Position numbers and translations under genes: made by a program. DNA of 64,000 nucleotides from Bacillus methanolicus MGA3 (GTDB lineage: Bacteria; Bacillota; Bacilli; Bacillales; Cytobacillaceae), in NCBI RefSeq assembly GCF_000724485.1, contig NZ_CP007739.1, positions 1,286,843 through 1,350,842 on the forward strand. Reading direction: 5' to 3'. Within the stretch, counting starts at the first letter, position 1. Each line of letters opens with the position of its first letter. The notes beneath the pieces were generated by a model. The model saw only the letters and a program-made list of their open reading frames with translations, was not told the DNA's origin and made no database searches. This document shows, in pieces, positions 29,059 to 38,402 of the stretch.

Positions 29059-29560
29059 CCACAGGAAACCACGTGCACTTATTGAACAAGAACTTTCTAG
29101 GGCTCTCCATGTTTATTTTCCTGAAAGTAACTTGGCATGGTCTGACCATTCCACAAAGACCTTTCCGTCTTTACTGCAATCCATGGGGTTGCTAGTGTCG
29201 TTAGCCGTCCAAGATATACGAAGACAACCTTGATCAGGCTATGAAACAAGGGGTGGAGCAGTATGTGATACTTGGGGCTGGGATGGATACCTTTGCTTTT
29301 CGTCGTTTGGATCTCCTAAATCAAGTTCAGGTATTTGAAGTTGACCACTCCGCCACACAAGTATTCAAACTTAATCGACTGGCTGAATTAGAATGGAAAA
29401 TTCCGACAAATCTACGCTTTGAACCAATGGATTTCATAAAAGAGAGTTTGGCTGATGCACTTAAGGAATATATTTTATATAAAACAGGTCCAATTTTCGA
29501 TGATATCTATTCAATACTTGTCAGTAAGGGAAGGCGCATTATCTTTATATAGTTCTACAT
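29059..29560 (+). pseudogene. N-terminal half of a SAM-dependent methyltransferase
   Basis: Broken frames give RALIEQELSRALHVYFPESN, SRPRYT, then QYVILGAGMDTFAFRRLDLL with the SAM-binding GAGxDTF motif and VFEVDHSATQVFKLNRLAEL. It then breaks up near 29470 and runs into the end of the DUF421 gene. It is the N-terminal part of the same TIGR00027-like family whose C-terminal part is found at 14682. Confidence 0.7.
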
Positions 29561-30218
29561 ATAATTTTCCATCAGTTCCGATAACAGCATAAAGGATTCG
29601 ATTAATAGATAACTTTCTTTTTATTAACTCCTGTTCAATCCAATTTTTGTTGTATTTTAATGTCAAATTTTTATCAATTAGTTTTCCCTCTATAATTAGC
29701 TCTATAGGCAGGCTAAGTTGTTTTGATTCAGTTTTTAATATGTCACTTTTTACTGTGTTTTGATATTGTTGTTTCTTTAAAACCGATAAATTACCACTAA
29801 CCTCTAATAATGCATATTCTACTTCTTTGATATCAAATATTCCTAATTCTCTAAGTTGTTGATTCAAATCATCTATTGAATATCTTAATTTTTTCATATT
29901 TGATTCTAGAATATGCCCTCTATTAATGATTACGGTAGGTTGACCAGAAAACCATTTTCGAAGCACCCTACTTTTAAAGGAGATGAAAGAAATTAAATAA
30001 TAGATAAGAAAGAGCGCTAAAAAGGAAGTTAACATGGGTAAAAATTTTAAATTCACATCAAATCCCATATTTGCTACGAATGAACCCAAAATGATTGACA
30101 GAGCGAAACTGAAGTAATTTTTGTGGGGGTTTACTTGTTTTCCGATTAAAAAGGTTATGAACATTAATAAGATGAAGGATATAACAGTTCTAGCGACAGC
30201 ATGCAAAACATCTTCCAT
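29511..30218 (-). CDS. DUF421 membrane protein, second copy
   Basis: A 235-residue paralogue of the protein at 25155: three membrane helices (VISFILLMFITFLIGKQVN; FALSIILGSFVANMGF; FLPMLTSFLALFLIYYLIS), then GQPTVIINRGHILESNMKKL and FDIKEVEYALLEVSGNLSVL. The second soluble repeat also carries LPIELIIEGKLIDKNLTL. Sequence identity with the first copy looks modest, so it is not a recent duplicate. It stands alone; its end overlaps the methyltransferase remnant. Confidence 0.85.
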   Translation of the reverse strand: MEDVLHAVARTVISFILLMFITFLIGKQVNPHKNYFSFALSIILGSFVANMGFDVNLKFLPMLTSFLALFLIYYLISFISFKSRVLRKWFSGQPTVIINRGHILESNMKKLRYSIDDLNQQLRELGIFDIKEVEYALLEVSGNLSVLKKQQYQNTVKSDILKTESKQLSLPIELIIEGKLIDKNLTLKYNKNWIEQELIKRKLSINRILYAVIGTDGKLYVELYKDNAPSLTDKY

Positions 30219-30399
30219 TTACAGTTGATCCCCTCTAATACATTTGGTTAATGCAGTTCACTTTCTTTTTTAAACCAAAAAAGAGGATTTTATACTTTTT
30301 CCAAATAGATGATAAAACCGAAGTAATTATTAATCAAAGCTTTGTTGCTAGTGGAATCAAGGCATTTTATAGTCAAGTATCAATATGATTTTCAATTGC

Positions 30400-30429
30400 A
30401 AAAAAAATCCGTTGAACATTCAACAGATT
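30400..30429 (-). terminator. Terminator of the DUF4257 gene
   Basis: On the - strand AATCTGTTGA-ATG-TTCAACGGATT is followed by eight T residues, just after the stop at 30448. Confidence 0.8.
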
Positions 30430-30447
30430 AATACATAATTTTAGCTT

Positions 30448-30774
30448 CTATTTATTTTTTGCATCTTCTGCGGATGAGTCCAGCGAATGATCAGATTTTG
30501 TTTCTGATTTAAAAAAATCCAAGCTTCTTACGATCGTTTCCCCTCCAAAGCCGGCAACGAAAGAAATAAAAATAATTTTGAATATTGAATCAGTGTCTGA
30601 AGATACGATGAGCAGTACAGCTGCCAGTGCTCCCATAACTACTTCTTCTATAAAACCTAAATAAATGAAACGTTTTGTTCTTCTTGGCTTTATGATTTTG
30701 CCGCGCCTTCTTATATGACCAACCATACCGACAAATCCACCAATCAATACTGCGAAGACAATGTTTCCTGACAT
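30448..30774 (-). CDS. DUF4257 membrane protein
   Basis: A 108-residue protein with three hydrophobic segments: IVFAVLIGGFVGMVGHI, VVMGALAAVLLIVS and IIFISFVAGFGGETIVRSL, with an acidic/Ser tail. The pattern GHIRRRGKIIKPRRTKRF fits the DUF4257 family found in Bacillus. Function unknown. The ATG at 30774 is preceded by GGAGTGTGAAGG. Confidence 0.75.
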   Translation of the reverse strand: MSGNIVFAVLIGGFVGMVGHIRRRGKIIKPRRTKRFIYLGFIEEVVMGALAAVLLIVSSDTDSIFKIIFISFVAGFGGETIVRSLDFFKSETKSDHSLDSSAEDAKNK

Positions 30775-30973
30775 TTTCCTTCACACTCCTAAAGGTCAAA
30801 TTTTGGACCTTAGGCAATTCTTGGTGTACTATCATTATAACTTGAATAAACTTTAATTTTCATGAATAAAAATACCGAATTTTCTGTATTTTGGAAATAG
30901 TTCTTTCTAATTATCCAGAAACTGCAACTATTTTAGCAGATAAGAGAGTTGCAAGCTTTGCATAAATAAAAAA

Positions 30974-31068
30974 ACTGACTCAGCAGGGTCTGACTCCATC
31001 CAACATTGACGATACATAGAAAGGTTTTATTTGTGTTTGTCAATATGTTGGATTGAGTCAGCCTTTTT
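30974..31068 (-). repeat. Long-hairpin repeat acting as lexA terminator
   Basis: CTGACTCA (30975-30982) and TGAGTCAG (31054-31061) form the outer arms; GGGTCTGACTCCATCCAACAT faces the TGTTGGATTG side inside. On the - strand the stem is followed by seven T residues, and it starts right after the lexA stop, so here the repeat serves as a terminator. Confidence 0.8.
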
Positions 31069-31075
31069 GGAAAAT

Positions 31076-31699
31076 TCAGTGAATCTGGCGGTAAACGCCG
31101 ATAACTTTTCCAAGAATCGAGACATTTTTTAATATAATAGGTTCCATTGTTGAATTCTCAGGCTGCAGACGAATATAATCTTTTTCTTTAAAAAATCTTT
31201 TAACTGTCGCTTCATCTTCTTCTGTCATTGCAACTACAATATCTCCGTTATTTGCCGTCTTTTGCTGTCTTACAATAACATAATCCCCATCTAATATTCC
31301 GGCTTCAATCATACTGTCTCCCATAACCTCTAGCATAAATATTTGCTCATCAGCCGGAACCATCCGTTCGGGAAGAGGGAAGAATTCTTCCACATTTTCG
31401 ATAGCGGTAATTGGCTGCCCTGCTGTAACTTTACCGACAACCGGTACATTTACGACATTGTTTTTTGGAATTTGCGTTGCTTCATCCATGTCTAAAATTT
31501 CAATAGCTCTTGGCTTTGTTGGATCCCGACGGATAAGCCCTTTGCTTTCTAGGCGCGCTAGATGCCCGTGCACCGTAGAACTGGAAGCAAGCCCCACCGC
31601 TTGACCAATTTCCCTGACGGAAGGGGGATAGCCTTTCTTTTTTACTTCTTCTTTTATAAAATTCAAAATATCTTGCTGCCTTTTGGATAATTTTGCCAT
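31076..31699 (-). CDS. lexA: SOS repressor LexA
   Basis: LexA represses DNA-damage genes and cleaves itself when RecA filaments form. The 207-residue protein has the winged helix [20 protein letters not shown], cleavage site Ala93-Gly94 in KVTAGQP, and the Ser129/Lys167 dyad in VMGDSM and ATVKRFF. It is divergent from yneA, with three LexA boxes between them, as in B. subtilis. Confidence 0.97.
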   Translation of the reverse strand: MAKLSKRQQDILNFIKEEVKKKGYPPSVREIGQAVGLASSSTVHGHLARLESKGLIRRDPTKPRAIEILDMDEATQIPKNNVVNVPVVGKVTAGQPITAIENVEEFFPLPERMVPADEQIFMLEVMGDSMIEAGILDGDYVIVRQQKTANNGDIVVAMTEEDEATVKRFFKEKDYIRLQPENSTMEPIILKNVSILGKVIGVYRQIH

Positions 31700-31758
31700 A
31701 AAAATCGCACCTCATACGAAATTGTTGTGTTAATTATAGCATGTACTACATAAAAATA

Positions 31759-31838
31759 CAAACGTAAGTTCGAATTTTTTATTGACACAAAACAAATGTT
31801 CGATTTATACTTTAAATAACAAACAGAACATGTATTCG
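31759..31838 (+). promoter_or_regulatory. Three LexA boxes and yneA promoter
   Basis: Boxes: CAAACGTAAGTTCG (31759-31772), AAAACAAATGTTCG (31789-31802) and AGAACATGTATTCG (31825-31838), each close to CGAAC-N4-GTTCG. TTGACA (31782-31787) and TATACT (31806-31811), 18 bp apart, make the yneA promoter with box 2 between them. This gives autoregulation of lexA and tight repression of yneA. Confidence 0.88.
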
Positions 31839-31855
31839 GTATAGGGGTGTTGTTC

Positions 31856-32179
31856 ATGAAAAAAATCTGGAAACAATATTCATATGCTATTATTCTGGTA
31901 ATTGTAAGTCTTGCAGCAGCACTTTTGTTTGCCAATTATGTAAAGGTCGCCAATTCTGAAGGTTATTTAAAGGTAACTGTTAAAGACGGGGAATCGCTTT
32001 GGACTATAGCAGAAAAATATTCGAACAGGCATGGGTTGTCCTCTGATGAGTTTATCAGCTGGGTTGAAAGAACAAATGGCATTAATGGTGATAAAATCTA
32101 TCCAGGTGAAGAACTAGTGATCCCTGTATTGGAAAAATCTGAAGGACAAGTCGAAGTTACTAATTATGCAGGTGAGTAA
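31856..32179 (+). CDS. yneA: SOS cell division inhibitor YneA
   Basis: YneA halts division during DNA damage. The 107-residue protein has an N-terminal membrane anchor (SYAIILVIVSLAAALLFANY) and one LysM domain (KVTVKDGESLWTIAEKYSNR ... IYPGEELVIPV). The ATG at 31856 follows GGGGTG. yneB starts 3 bases after its stop, forming the SOS operon yneA-yneB-ynzC. Confidence 0.94.
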   Translation: MKKIWKQYSYAIILVIVSLAAALLFANYVKVANSEGYLKVTVKDGESLWTIAEKYSNRHGLSSDEFISWVERTNGINGDKIYPGEELVIPVLEKSEGQVEVTNYAGE

Positions 32180-32851
<672 letters not shown>

Positions 32852-32926
32852 AGCATATTCCTTGTAAAGAGCTCACTTCTTTAGTAAGATGTTCATTAGC
32901 TTAAATAGATGAAAAGGAGCTTTTAG

Positions 32927-33160
32927 ATGCTGTCGAAAGAATTAATTGCAAGGATTAATGCATTAGCTAAAAAGGCTAAAGTATCTGGCTTGACAGAAGA
33001 AGAGGCGAAAGAGCAGTCAAAACTACGACGCCAGTATTTGGAATCATTCCGCTCTTCGATGCTAACTACCTTAAAAGGTGTTACGATTGTTGATCCATTG
33101 GGTAATGACGTAACTCCCGAAAAGTTGAAACAATTGCAAAAAAAGGATCGTTTGCATTAA
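32927..33160 (+). CDS. ynzC: DUF896 protein YnzC
   Basis: A 77-residue helical-hairpin protein with [20 protein letters not shown] and the family motif [16 protein letters not shown]. Third gene of the SOS operon. Function unknown, though an SOS-linked RNA-binding role has been suggested for the family. Confidence 0.93.
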   Translation: MLSKELIARINALAKKAKVSGLTEEEAKEQSKLRRQYLESFRSSMLTTLKGVTIVDPLGNDVTPEKLKQLQKKDRLH

Positions 33161-33176
33161 TGATCATATGATCAAT

Positions 33177-33225
33177 GGGGCTGGCCTGCAGGAAGTCATT
33201 CTTGCTCTTGGTGCCAGTCCTTTTT
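33177..33225 (+). terminator. Terminator of the yneA operon
   Basis: GGGGCTGGC at 33177-33185 pairs with GCCAGTCC at 33213-33220, followed by TTTTTC. Just before it stands the perfect palindrome TGATCATATGATCA (33161-33174). Confidence 0.75.
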
Positions 33226-33230
33226 CTGTG

Positions 33231-33290
33231 GAAGAGGGGCGAGCTGCACTAACAAAAATAAAAATGTTATTCTGCTAGAGCTAAAACCTT
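33231..33290 (+). repeat. GAAAAGGGGCG-type intergenic repeat, copy 1
   Basis: GGAAGAGGGGCGAGCTGC, then CTAACAAAAATAAAAATGTT, then ATTCTGCTAGAGC and a T-rich end. It closely matches the copy at 42353 and more loosely that at 47973. All three are in the same orientation downstream of + strand genes or terminators. Confidence 0.75.
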
Positions 33291-33402
33291 TTTTTATAAA
33301 AGTTTATTCTTTTTACATTTCTATCAATGGCAAGTGTGGAAACAAAATAAAAATTGATTCCGCTTACATGATCATGTGTGAAAAAATACCTCCTACAAAT
33401 AG

Positions 33403-33431
33403 TTGACACAAAAATTTCTTTATTGTATAAA
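33403..33431 (+). promoter_or_regulatory. tkt promoter
   Basis: TTGACA (33403-33408), 17-bp spacer, TATAAA (33426-33431) with TG just upstream. It lies 57 bases before the chosen start. A palindrome ACATGATCATGT (33366-33377) lies 25 bases upstream of the -35. Confidence 0.8.
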
Positions 33432-33487
33432 AAATTCAAAAACTATAAAATAAAAGAAGAATTAAAATATTGAAAGGGTGGTTAGAA

Positions 33488-35494
33488 TTGTTTGATAAAA
33501 TTGACCATTTATCAATAACCTCGATACGTACACTTTCCATCGATGCGATTGATAAGGCTAACTCTGGACATCCGGGTATGCCGATGGGAGCTGCACCGAT
33601 GGCATACACTCTTTGGACAAAATATATGAACCATAATCCAAAGAATCCTAATTGGTTTAACCGCGATCGTTTTGTTCTATCTGCAGGTCATGGTTCCATG
33701 CTTTTATACAGCTTGCTTCATTTGTCAGGATATGACGTGACCATTGATGATCTTAAACAATTCCGCCAATGGGGCAGCAAAACACCTGGTCATCCTGAGT
33801 ACGGTCATACACCTGGAGTTGAAGCAACAACTGGGCCGTTAGGACAAGGTATTGCTATGGCAGTTGGAATGGCGATGGCTGAGCGTCATTTGGCAGCGGT
33901 ATATAATAAGGAAAAATATCCGATTATTGACCATTATACATACAGTATATGTGGTGATGGTGATTTAATGGAAGGTGTTTCTGCAGAAGCAGCTTCTTTA
34001 GCCGGTCATTTAAAATTGGGCCGCTTAATTGTTTTATACGATTCCAATGATATATCTTTGGATGGAGAACTTAACCGTTCTTTCTCTGAAAGTGTGGAAA
34101 TGCGTTTCAAATCGTACGGCTGGCAATATATCCGAGTAGAAGACGGAAATGACCTCGAAGCCATTGCGAAAGCAATTGAAGAAGCAAAACAAGATGAAAG
34201 CCGTCCAACATTAATTGAAGTAAAAACCATTATTGGTTATGGATCTCCGAATTTGTCCGGAACATCAGATATTCATGGTTCTCCTCTAGGTCCTGAAGAA
34301 CGAAAGCTTACAAAAGAGGCTTACAAATGGACTTTCGAAGAAGACTTCTATGTTCCTCAGGAAGTTTATGATCATTTTAAACAACAAGTTTTAGAACGAG
34401 GAGAAGCAAAAGAGCAAGAATGGAATGAGTTATTTGAACAATATAAAAGAGAATATCCTGAATTAGGAAAACAGCTCGAACAGGCAATAAATGGAGAACT
34501 TCCGGAAGGATGGGATAAAGATATCCCTGTTTATAAAGAAGGAACAAGCCTTGCAAGCCGTGCTTCATCCGGTGAAGTGTTAAATGCGATTGCGAAAAAC
34601 CTTCCTTCTTTTATCGGAGGCTCGGCAGATCTTGCTAGTTCTAATAAAACAACGATTAAAGGGGCAGGGGATTATTCACCGGAATCTTTTGAAGGAAAAA
34701 ACATTTGGTTCGGTGTTCGTGAGTTTGCAATGGGTGCAGCTCTAAACGGAATGGCTCTCCATGGCGGATTGAAAGTATTTGGCGGCACTTTCTTTGTTTT
34801 CTCTGATTATTTGCGTCCGGCTATTCGCTTAGCAGCTTTAATGAAACTTCCTGTCATATACGTATTTACCCATGACAGTATTGCTGTCGGAGAAGACGGA
34901 CCAACACACGAACCAGTTGAACATCTTGCATCTTTACGGGCAATGCCAAATCTTTCTGTCATCCGTCCTGCCGATGGAAATGAAACAGCTGCTGCATGGA
35001 GATTGGCGGTTGAATCAAAAGATAAGCCAACTGCTTTAGTTCTTTCACGCCAAAATCTCCCTACATTAAAAGGATCAGCTGAAAAAGCTTACGATGGGGT
35101 TTCAAAAGGTGCATATGTTGTGTCGCCAGCAGACAAAGATACTCCTGATGCGTTGCTCCTAGCTTCTGGTTCAGAAGTTGGTCTTGCAGTGGAAGCCCAA
35201 GCTCGTCTTGCGGAAGAAGGAATTCACGTATCTGTTATTAGTATGCCTTCGTGGGATCGTTTTGAGGCACAGTCCAAGGAGTATAAAGAAAGTGTTATTC
35301 CTAAAAATGTTAAGAAACGTTTAGTGATTGAAATGGCTTCATCGTTAGGTTTGCACCGTTATGCTGGAGATGAGGGAGACGTATTGTCAATTGACCAATT
35401 CGGAGCTTCGGCACCTGGCGAAAAAATTATGGAAGAATATGGTTTTAATGTAGAAAATGTTGTTGCAAAAGTAAAAGCTTTACTTAAACAATAA
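33488..35494 (+). CDS. tkt: Transketolase
   Basis: Transketolase moves two-carbon units in the pentose phosphate pathway and regenerates ribulose 5-phosphate in the RuMP cycle. The 668-residue protein has [20 protein letters not shown], thiamine diphosphate motif [20 protein letters not shown], and [24 protein letters not shown] at 33488 with AAAGGGTGG ahead gives the usual N-terminus [10 protein letters not shown]; the frame runs open to 33470. Confidence 0.96.
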   Translation: MFDKIDHLSITSIRTLSIDAIDKANSGHPGMPMGAAPMAYTLWTKYMNHNPKNPNWFNRDRFVLSAGHGSMLLYSLLHLSGYDVTIDDLKQFRQWGSKTPGHPEYGHTPGVEATTGPLGQGIAMAVGMAMAERHLAAVYNKEKYPIIDHYTYSICGDGDLMEGVSAEAASLAGHLKLGRLIVLYDSNDISLDGELNRSFSESVEMRFKSYGWQYIRVEDGNDLEAIAKAIEEAKQDESRPTLIEVKTIIGYGSPNLSGTSDIHGSPLGPEERKLTKEAYKWTFEEDFYVPQEVYDHFKQQVLERGEAKEQEWNELFEQYKREYPELGKQLEQAINGELPEGWDKDIPVYKEGTSLASRASSGEVLNAIAKNLPSFIGGSADLASSNKTTIKGAGDYSPESFEGKNIWFGVREFAMGAALNGMALHGGLKVFGGTFFVFSDYLRPAIRLAALMKLPVIYVFTHDSIAVGEDGPTHEPVEHLASLRAMPNLSVIRPADGNETAAAWRLAVESKDKPTALVLSRQNLPTLKGSAEKAYDGVSKGAYVVSPADKDTPDALLLASGSEVGLAVEAQARLAEEGIHVSVISMPSWDRFEAQSKEYKESVIPKNVKKRLVIEMASSLGLHRYAGDEGDVLSIDQFGASAPGEKIMEEYGFNVENVVAKVKALLKQ

Positions 35495-35506
35495 TATAAA
35501 TTTCGA

Positions 35507-35534
35507 AAGAGAGCGGATCACGCTCTCTTTTTTT
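35507..35534 (+). terminator. tkt terminator
   Basis: AAAGAGAGCG-GATCA-CGCTCTCTTTTTTTT, 12 bases after the stop. Confidence 0.92.
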
Positions 35535-35604
35535 TATTAAAGAAAAAAATCAAAGTAGCAATAAACGAATCCTTTTTTTATAATAATATTTAGAAATTTT
35601 AGAA

Positions 35605-35670
35605 TTCGACAAAACTTGCTTTTTTCTCTGACAGAAAAAGACAAACCCTGCTGTTATCCTTTTTTATAAT
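35605..35670 (+). promoter_or_regulatory. sirA promoter with Spo0A box
   Basis: TTCGACA at 35605-35611 is a perfect Spo0A box on the opposite strand (TGTCGAA). A consensus -10 TATAAT lies at 35665-35670 without a good -35, as is common for promoters activated by Spo0A. sirA is induced by Spo0A~P in B. subtilis. Confidence 0.7.
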
Positions 35671-35705
35671 GAATTATAGGAGGTTGTCAATAAGGAGGGG
35701 AAATT

Positions 35706-36146
35706 TTGAGAACGTATACACTTTATTTAATAGAAGATGAGTTTGCATTTCATTATTTTGGAAGAGAGCGAATGTTTTATCAATTGTTTAAGGAGTACGA
35801 GTGTTCAATTGGAAATCTCAGAACCATTCTTGAAATGCAGATCAACTATATAACCAAGCCTATTCCAAAGTTGCGCCTTCAACAACTGATCCATCAAAAG
35901 TTAAATAAAAACAAAGATTTTCACATAGAAGAGGGAGTTTACTACATAAAAAAGGGCAGCAGTGGCAGTTGGGCCAGGCTTGAAGTTAACGATCGATTTT
36001 TAAAATTGGACTCAAAAGGCAGCTATGATGCGGAAACGGAGTTTTTTGAAGTGCTTCGTAAATGTGAATCATCTTTTTTAGCTGTAGACTTGGACCATCA
36101 CAAGTACGGATGGCTAAAACCTATAAAAGAAAGAAAATCTGTTTAA
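35706..36146 (+). CDS. sirA: Sporulation inhibitor of replication SirA
   Basis: SirA binds DnaA domain I at the onset of sporulation and blocks new replication rounds. The 146-residue protein shares the SirA pattern: YTLYLIEDEFAFHYFGRERM, INYITKPIPKL, and the C-terminal YDAETEFFEVLRKC with YGWLKPIKER. The start is a TTG at 35706 behind AAGGAGGGG. The gene has the expected place between tkt and yneF. Confidence 0.9.
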   Translation: MRTYTLYLIEDEFAFHYFGRERMFYQLFKEYECSIGNLRTILEMQINYITKPIPKLRLQQLIHQKLNKNKDFHIEEGVYYIKKGSSGSWARLEVNDRFLKLDSKGSYDAETEFFEVLRKCESSFLAVDLDHHKYGWLKPIKERKSV

Positions 36147-36231
36147 CTCTGGGAAATGTAAATCAAATATTGTATAATTACGTTTGGTTTAGTACACTGT
36201 ATTTTAGACAACATGAAGGAGGAAATATGGT

Positions 36232-36444
36232 ATGTGGAATCTCATTCTAGTTGGTATACTGGCACTTTTGGCCGGTGTAGCACTAGGATTTTTCATTGCT
36301 CGAAAATATATGATGAGCTACTTAAAGAAAAATCCGCCAATTAATGAGCAAATGCTAAAAATGATGATGATGCAGATGGGAATGAAACCGTCACAAAAGA
36401 AAATTAATCAAATGATGAACGCCATGAATAAGCAATTGAAATAA
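36232..36444 (+). CDS. yneF: UPF0154 membrane protein YneF
   Basis: A 70-residue protein with one N-terminal helix ([20 protein letters not shown]) and a Met-rich cytoplasmic part with [20 protein letters not shown]. Family UPF0154, widely conserved in Firmicutes, function unknown. GAAGGAGGAAA precedes the ATG. Confidence 0.93.
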   Translation: MWNLILVGILALLAGVALGFFIARKYMMSYLKKNPPINEQMLKMMMMQMGMKPSQKKINQMMNAMNKQLK

Positions 36445-36587
36445 TTGGACAAGCACAAGTCCTAATAAATAAGGTTTTCTCATTTGATCAAAGCAATTCA
36501 TTCGAAAAGATGAATGAGAAGAGAATTTAGTGAATCTTTCCCCGATATTTTTTATTTAAAAAATTGTGAATCTTTTTATTTACTAGC

Positions 36588-36640
36588 AAAGACCACTCAA
36601 CTCGTTGGTAATTTAGCCAATGAAGAAAGTGGTCTTTAAT
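36588..36640. terminator. Bidirectional hairpin downstream of yneF
   Basis: AAAGACCACT (36588-36597) and AGTGGTCTTT (36628-36637) form a 10-bp stem between convergent genes. Confidence 0.7.
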
Positions 36641-36686
36641 GATTGTTTAGCCGAATGATTCACAAAAATGAAAAAAGATTATTATG

Positions 36687-37685
36687 TCAAATAGGTAATT
36701 GTTGTCTACTGCTGGCTTCTGGAGGTTTTTCCAGCCATCCGTTTTTGATCATAATGTTTCCGCAAATCGCACTCATTTTCAAATCTCTGAAAATGGATGC
36801 CTCGCAATGACCGATTATATCTGCCCTCATACTGGTAGATAATGCGGTTCCATAATAAGACATTGCCGTATTAAATAAAAACCCGCTTTGTGCCATCATA
36901 AATTTATCTGAAAAAGGTGAGATTAAAGAATTTGTAACTTGATTATCTAATAAAGGAGGAGAATGCAGATTTTCTTCATGTAAGATAGAAGAAAAGATGC
37001 GAATGTGTTTGTTTACTAATTTTACACCTTTTTCCATAAAATCACGTACTTCTTTATTCTTTGCAACTTGCATAAAACCGAGTAAAACCGCTTTTGTTAC
37101 AATACTTTTCTTTAAATTAAAGAAAATATTTCCACATTCAACTGAATTTAACTTTCTTCGTTTTCCGATTATATCAACTGCATAACTAACATCGGAAATG
37201 AATTCATTTGTATCTGGAATAGTAAAACTAGGGGGGCTATCAAAAAGTCCTTTGGATAAAAGAACATCAATTGATTTATTATAAACATTCATCGCATCGA
37301 GATTACATTGATAGTGAAAATCCCGAATGTCTTTACGAATCGAAACACTAAACGACAAGTTATGTCCAGTTAGTCCATGAATTGTCATATTGTAAATATA
37401 TTCCAACCAAAAATAATCTGTGAACAGTGGAGGAGCATTTAAGTTTACGTCTTCGTCTGTAAAACCAATAGGTATAGGATAATCTTCCTTTTGAAAGATA
37501 GCTTTTATTTCTTCTATGTGCTTTTTTGATAAATCAAGCGATAATTGATAAACTGAACGAATTTCAGGATCTTTAATCGTTGCCAGTACAAATTTACAAC
37601 CACAAACCGCTGAAGTTTCCTGCAAATATTGCATCCATAAACTTGCAATTTCAGAAGAAGATAATCGAGATGCGTTTCCATTCAA
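36687..37685 (-). CDS. DUF3231 protein
   Basis: A 332-residue helical protein made of two similar ferritin-like halves (SSSEIASLWMQYLQETSAVC; KKHIEEIKAIFQKEDYPIPI; MTIHGLTGHNLSFSVSIRKD in the first, and KSIVTKAVLLGFMQVAKNKE; SGFLFNTAMSYYGTALSTSM in the second). Proteins of this family are spore-associated or found on mobile DNA in Bacillus; function unknown. A TTG at 37685 lies eight bases after GGAGG; the earlier TTG at 37700 includes that site. Confidence 0.85.
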   Translation of the reverse strand: MNGNASRLSSSEIASLWMQYLQETSAVCGCKFVLATIKDPEIRSVYQLSLDLSKKHIEEIKAIFQKEDYPIPIGFTDEDVNLNAPPLFTDYFWLEYIYNMTIHGLTGHNLSFSVSIRKDIRDFHYQCNLDAMNVYNKSIDVLLSKGLFDSPPSFTIPDTNEFISDVSYAVDIIGKRRKLNSVECGNIFFNLKKSIVTKAVLLGFMQVAKNKEVRDFMEKGVKLVNKHIRIFSSILHEENLHSPPLLDNQVTNSLISPFSDKFMMAQSGFLFNTAMSYYGTALSTSMRADIIGHCEASIFRDLKMSAICGNIMIKNGWLEKPPEASSRQQLPI

Positions 37686-37848
37686 AATTATTACCTCCAA
37701 TGATAAATCGTTGTAATACCTGTCAAAATAGTTTTGCGTATAGCGATGATTTTATACCCGCATAGAAGAAAATAAATGAATTTACTGAAAAATTTTCCCC
37801 AATAAAAAATTCCTTCAAATTTTCCTCTATTGAAAGCAAAAGAAAAAA

Positions 37849-37888
37849 TAAAATTAGCCCTTCGATACATTCGAGAGGGCTAATTTTC
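37849..37888. terminator. Bidirectional terminator between DUF3231 and DUF3006 genes
   Basis: AAAATTAGCCCT-TCGATACATTCGAG-AGGGCTAATTTT, a 12-bp stem with A and T runs on both sides. Confidence 0.85.
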
Positions 37889-37918
37889 CAAATCTTCTTT
37901 TATCAAATTTTTAACATT

Positions 37919-38092
37919 TTAACGTAGTTGATCCATTTCTTCTTTAAGTATGATTATTTTATCTCCAACAATCTCCACTACGTCACCAATTTCAATTTCT
38001 GCAGGAAATAAACTTTTGGATAATTCCCTGGTTTTCCCATTTATCTCAACTACTACTATATCTCCTTTAAAACGTTCAACTAATCCTTTCAT
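37919..38092 (-). CDS. DUF3006 protein
   Basis: A 57-residue protein: MKGLVERFKGDIVVVEINGK, SKSLFPAEIEIGDVVEIVGD, KIIILKEEMDQLR. It fits DUF3006, small beta proteins with a GD(V/I)(V/L) core, often encoded next to metallo-hydrolases or DNA-uptake ComEC-like genes. Here it is alone. AGGAAGTG lies before the ATG at 38092. Confidence 0.75.
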   Translation of the reverse strand: MKGLVERFKGDIVVVEINGKTRELSKSLFPAEIEIGDVVEIVGDKIIILKEEMDQLR

Positions 38093-38402
38093 ATAATCAC
38101 TTCCTTTCTGTTTTTATCGATATGTTTGTCTTCTGGCGGAAATCATACCTGTTCTAAACAATTTGTCATAATTGTCTTTCGCCGATTTATTGTTTTTGGA
38201 GTAGGATATATGAAAATTATAACATGAGAGAAGATGAAAAAATTGTTAAAAAATATAAATTATTCTTAAAGAATATTTCATTTCTTTTTCGCTTATCAGA
38301 AAATATAAATGTAATAATGTTCCTTATTTTAGAAATTTTTGATAAACTAGAAAAGCATTTAATAATGAAAAGCTTTAAATGTATTTCAGCGGAGGAACAA
38401 CA
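38093..38402. other. Intergenic region before ABC exporter
   Basis: AT-rich; a 60-codon frame from 38224 has no ribosome site and seems spurious. It probably holds the divergent promoters of the DUF3006 and ABC genes, but no clear -35/-10 pair was found. Confidence 0.4.
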
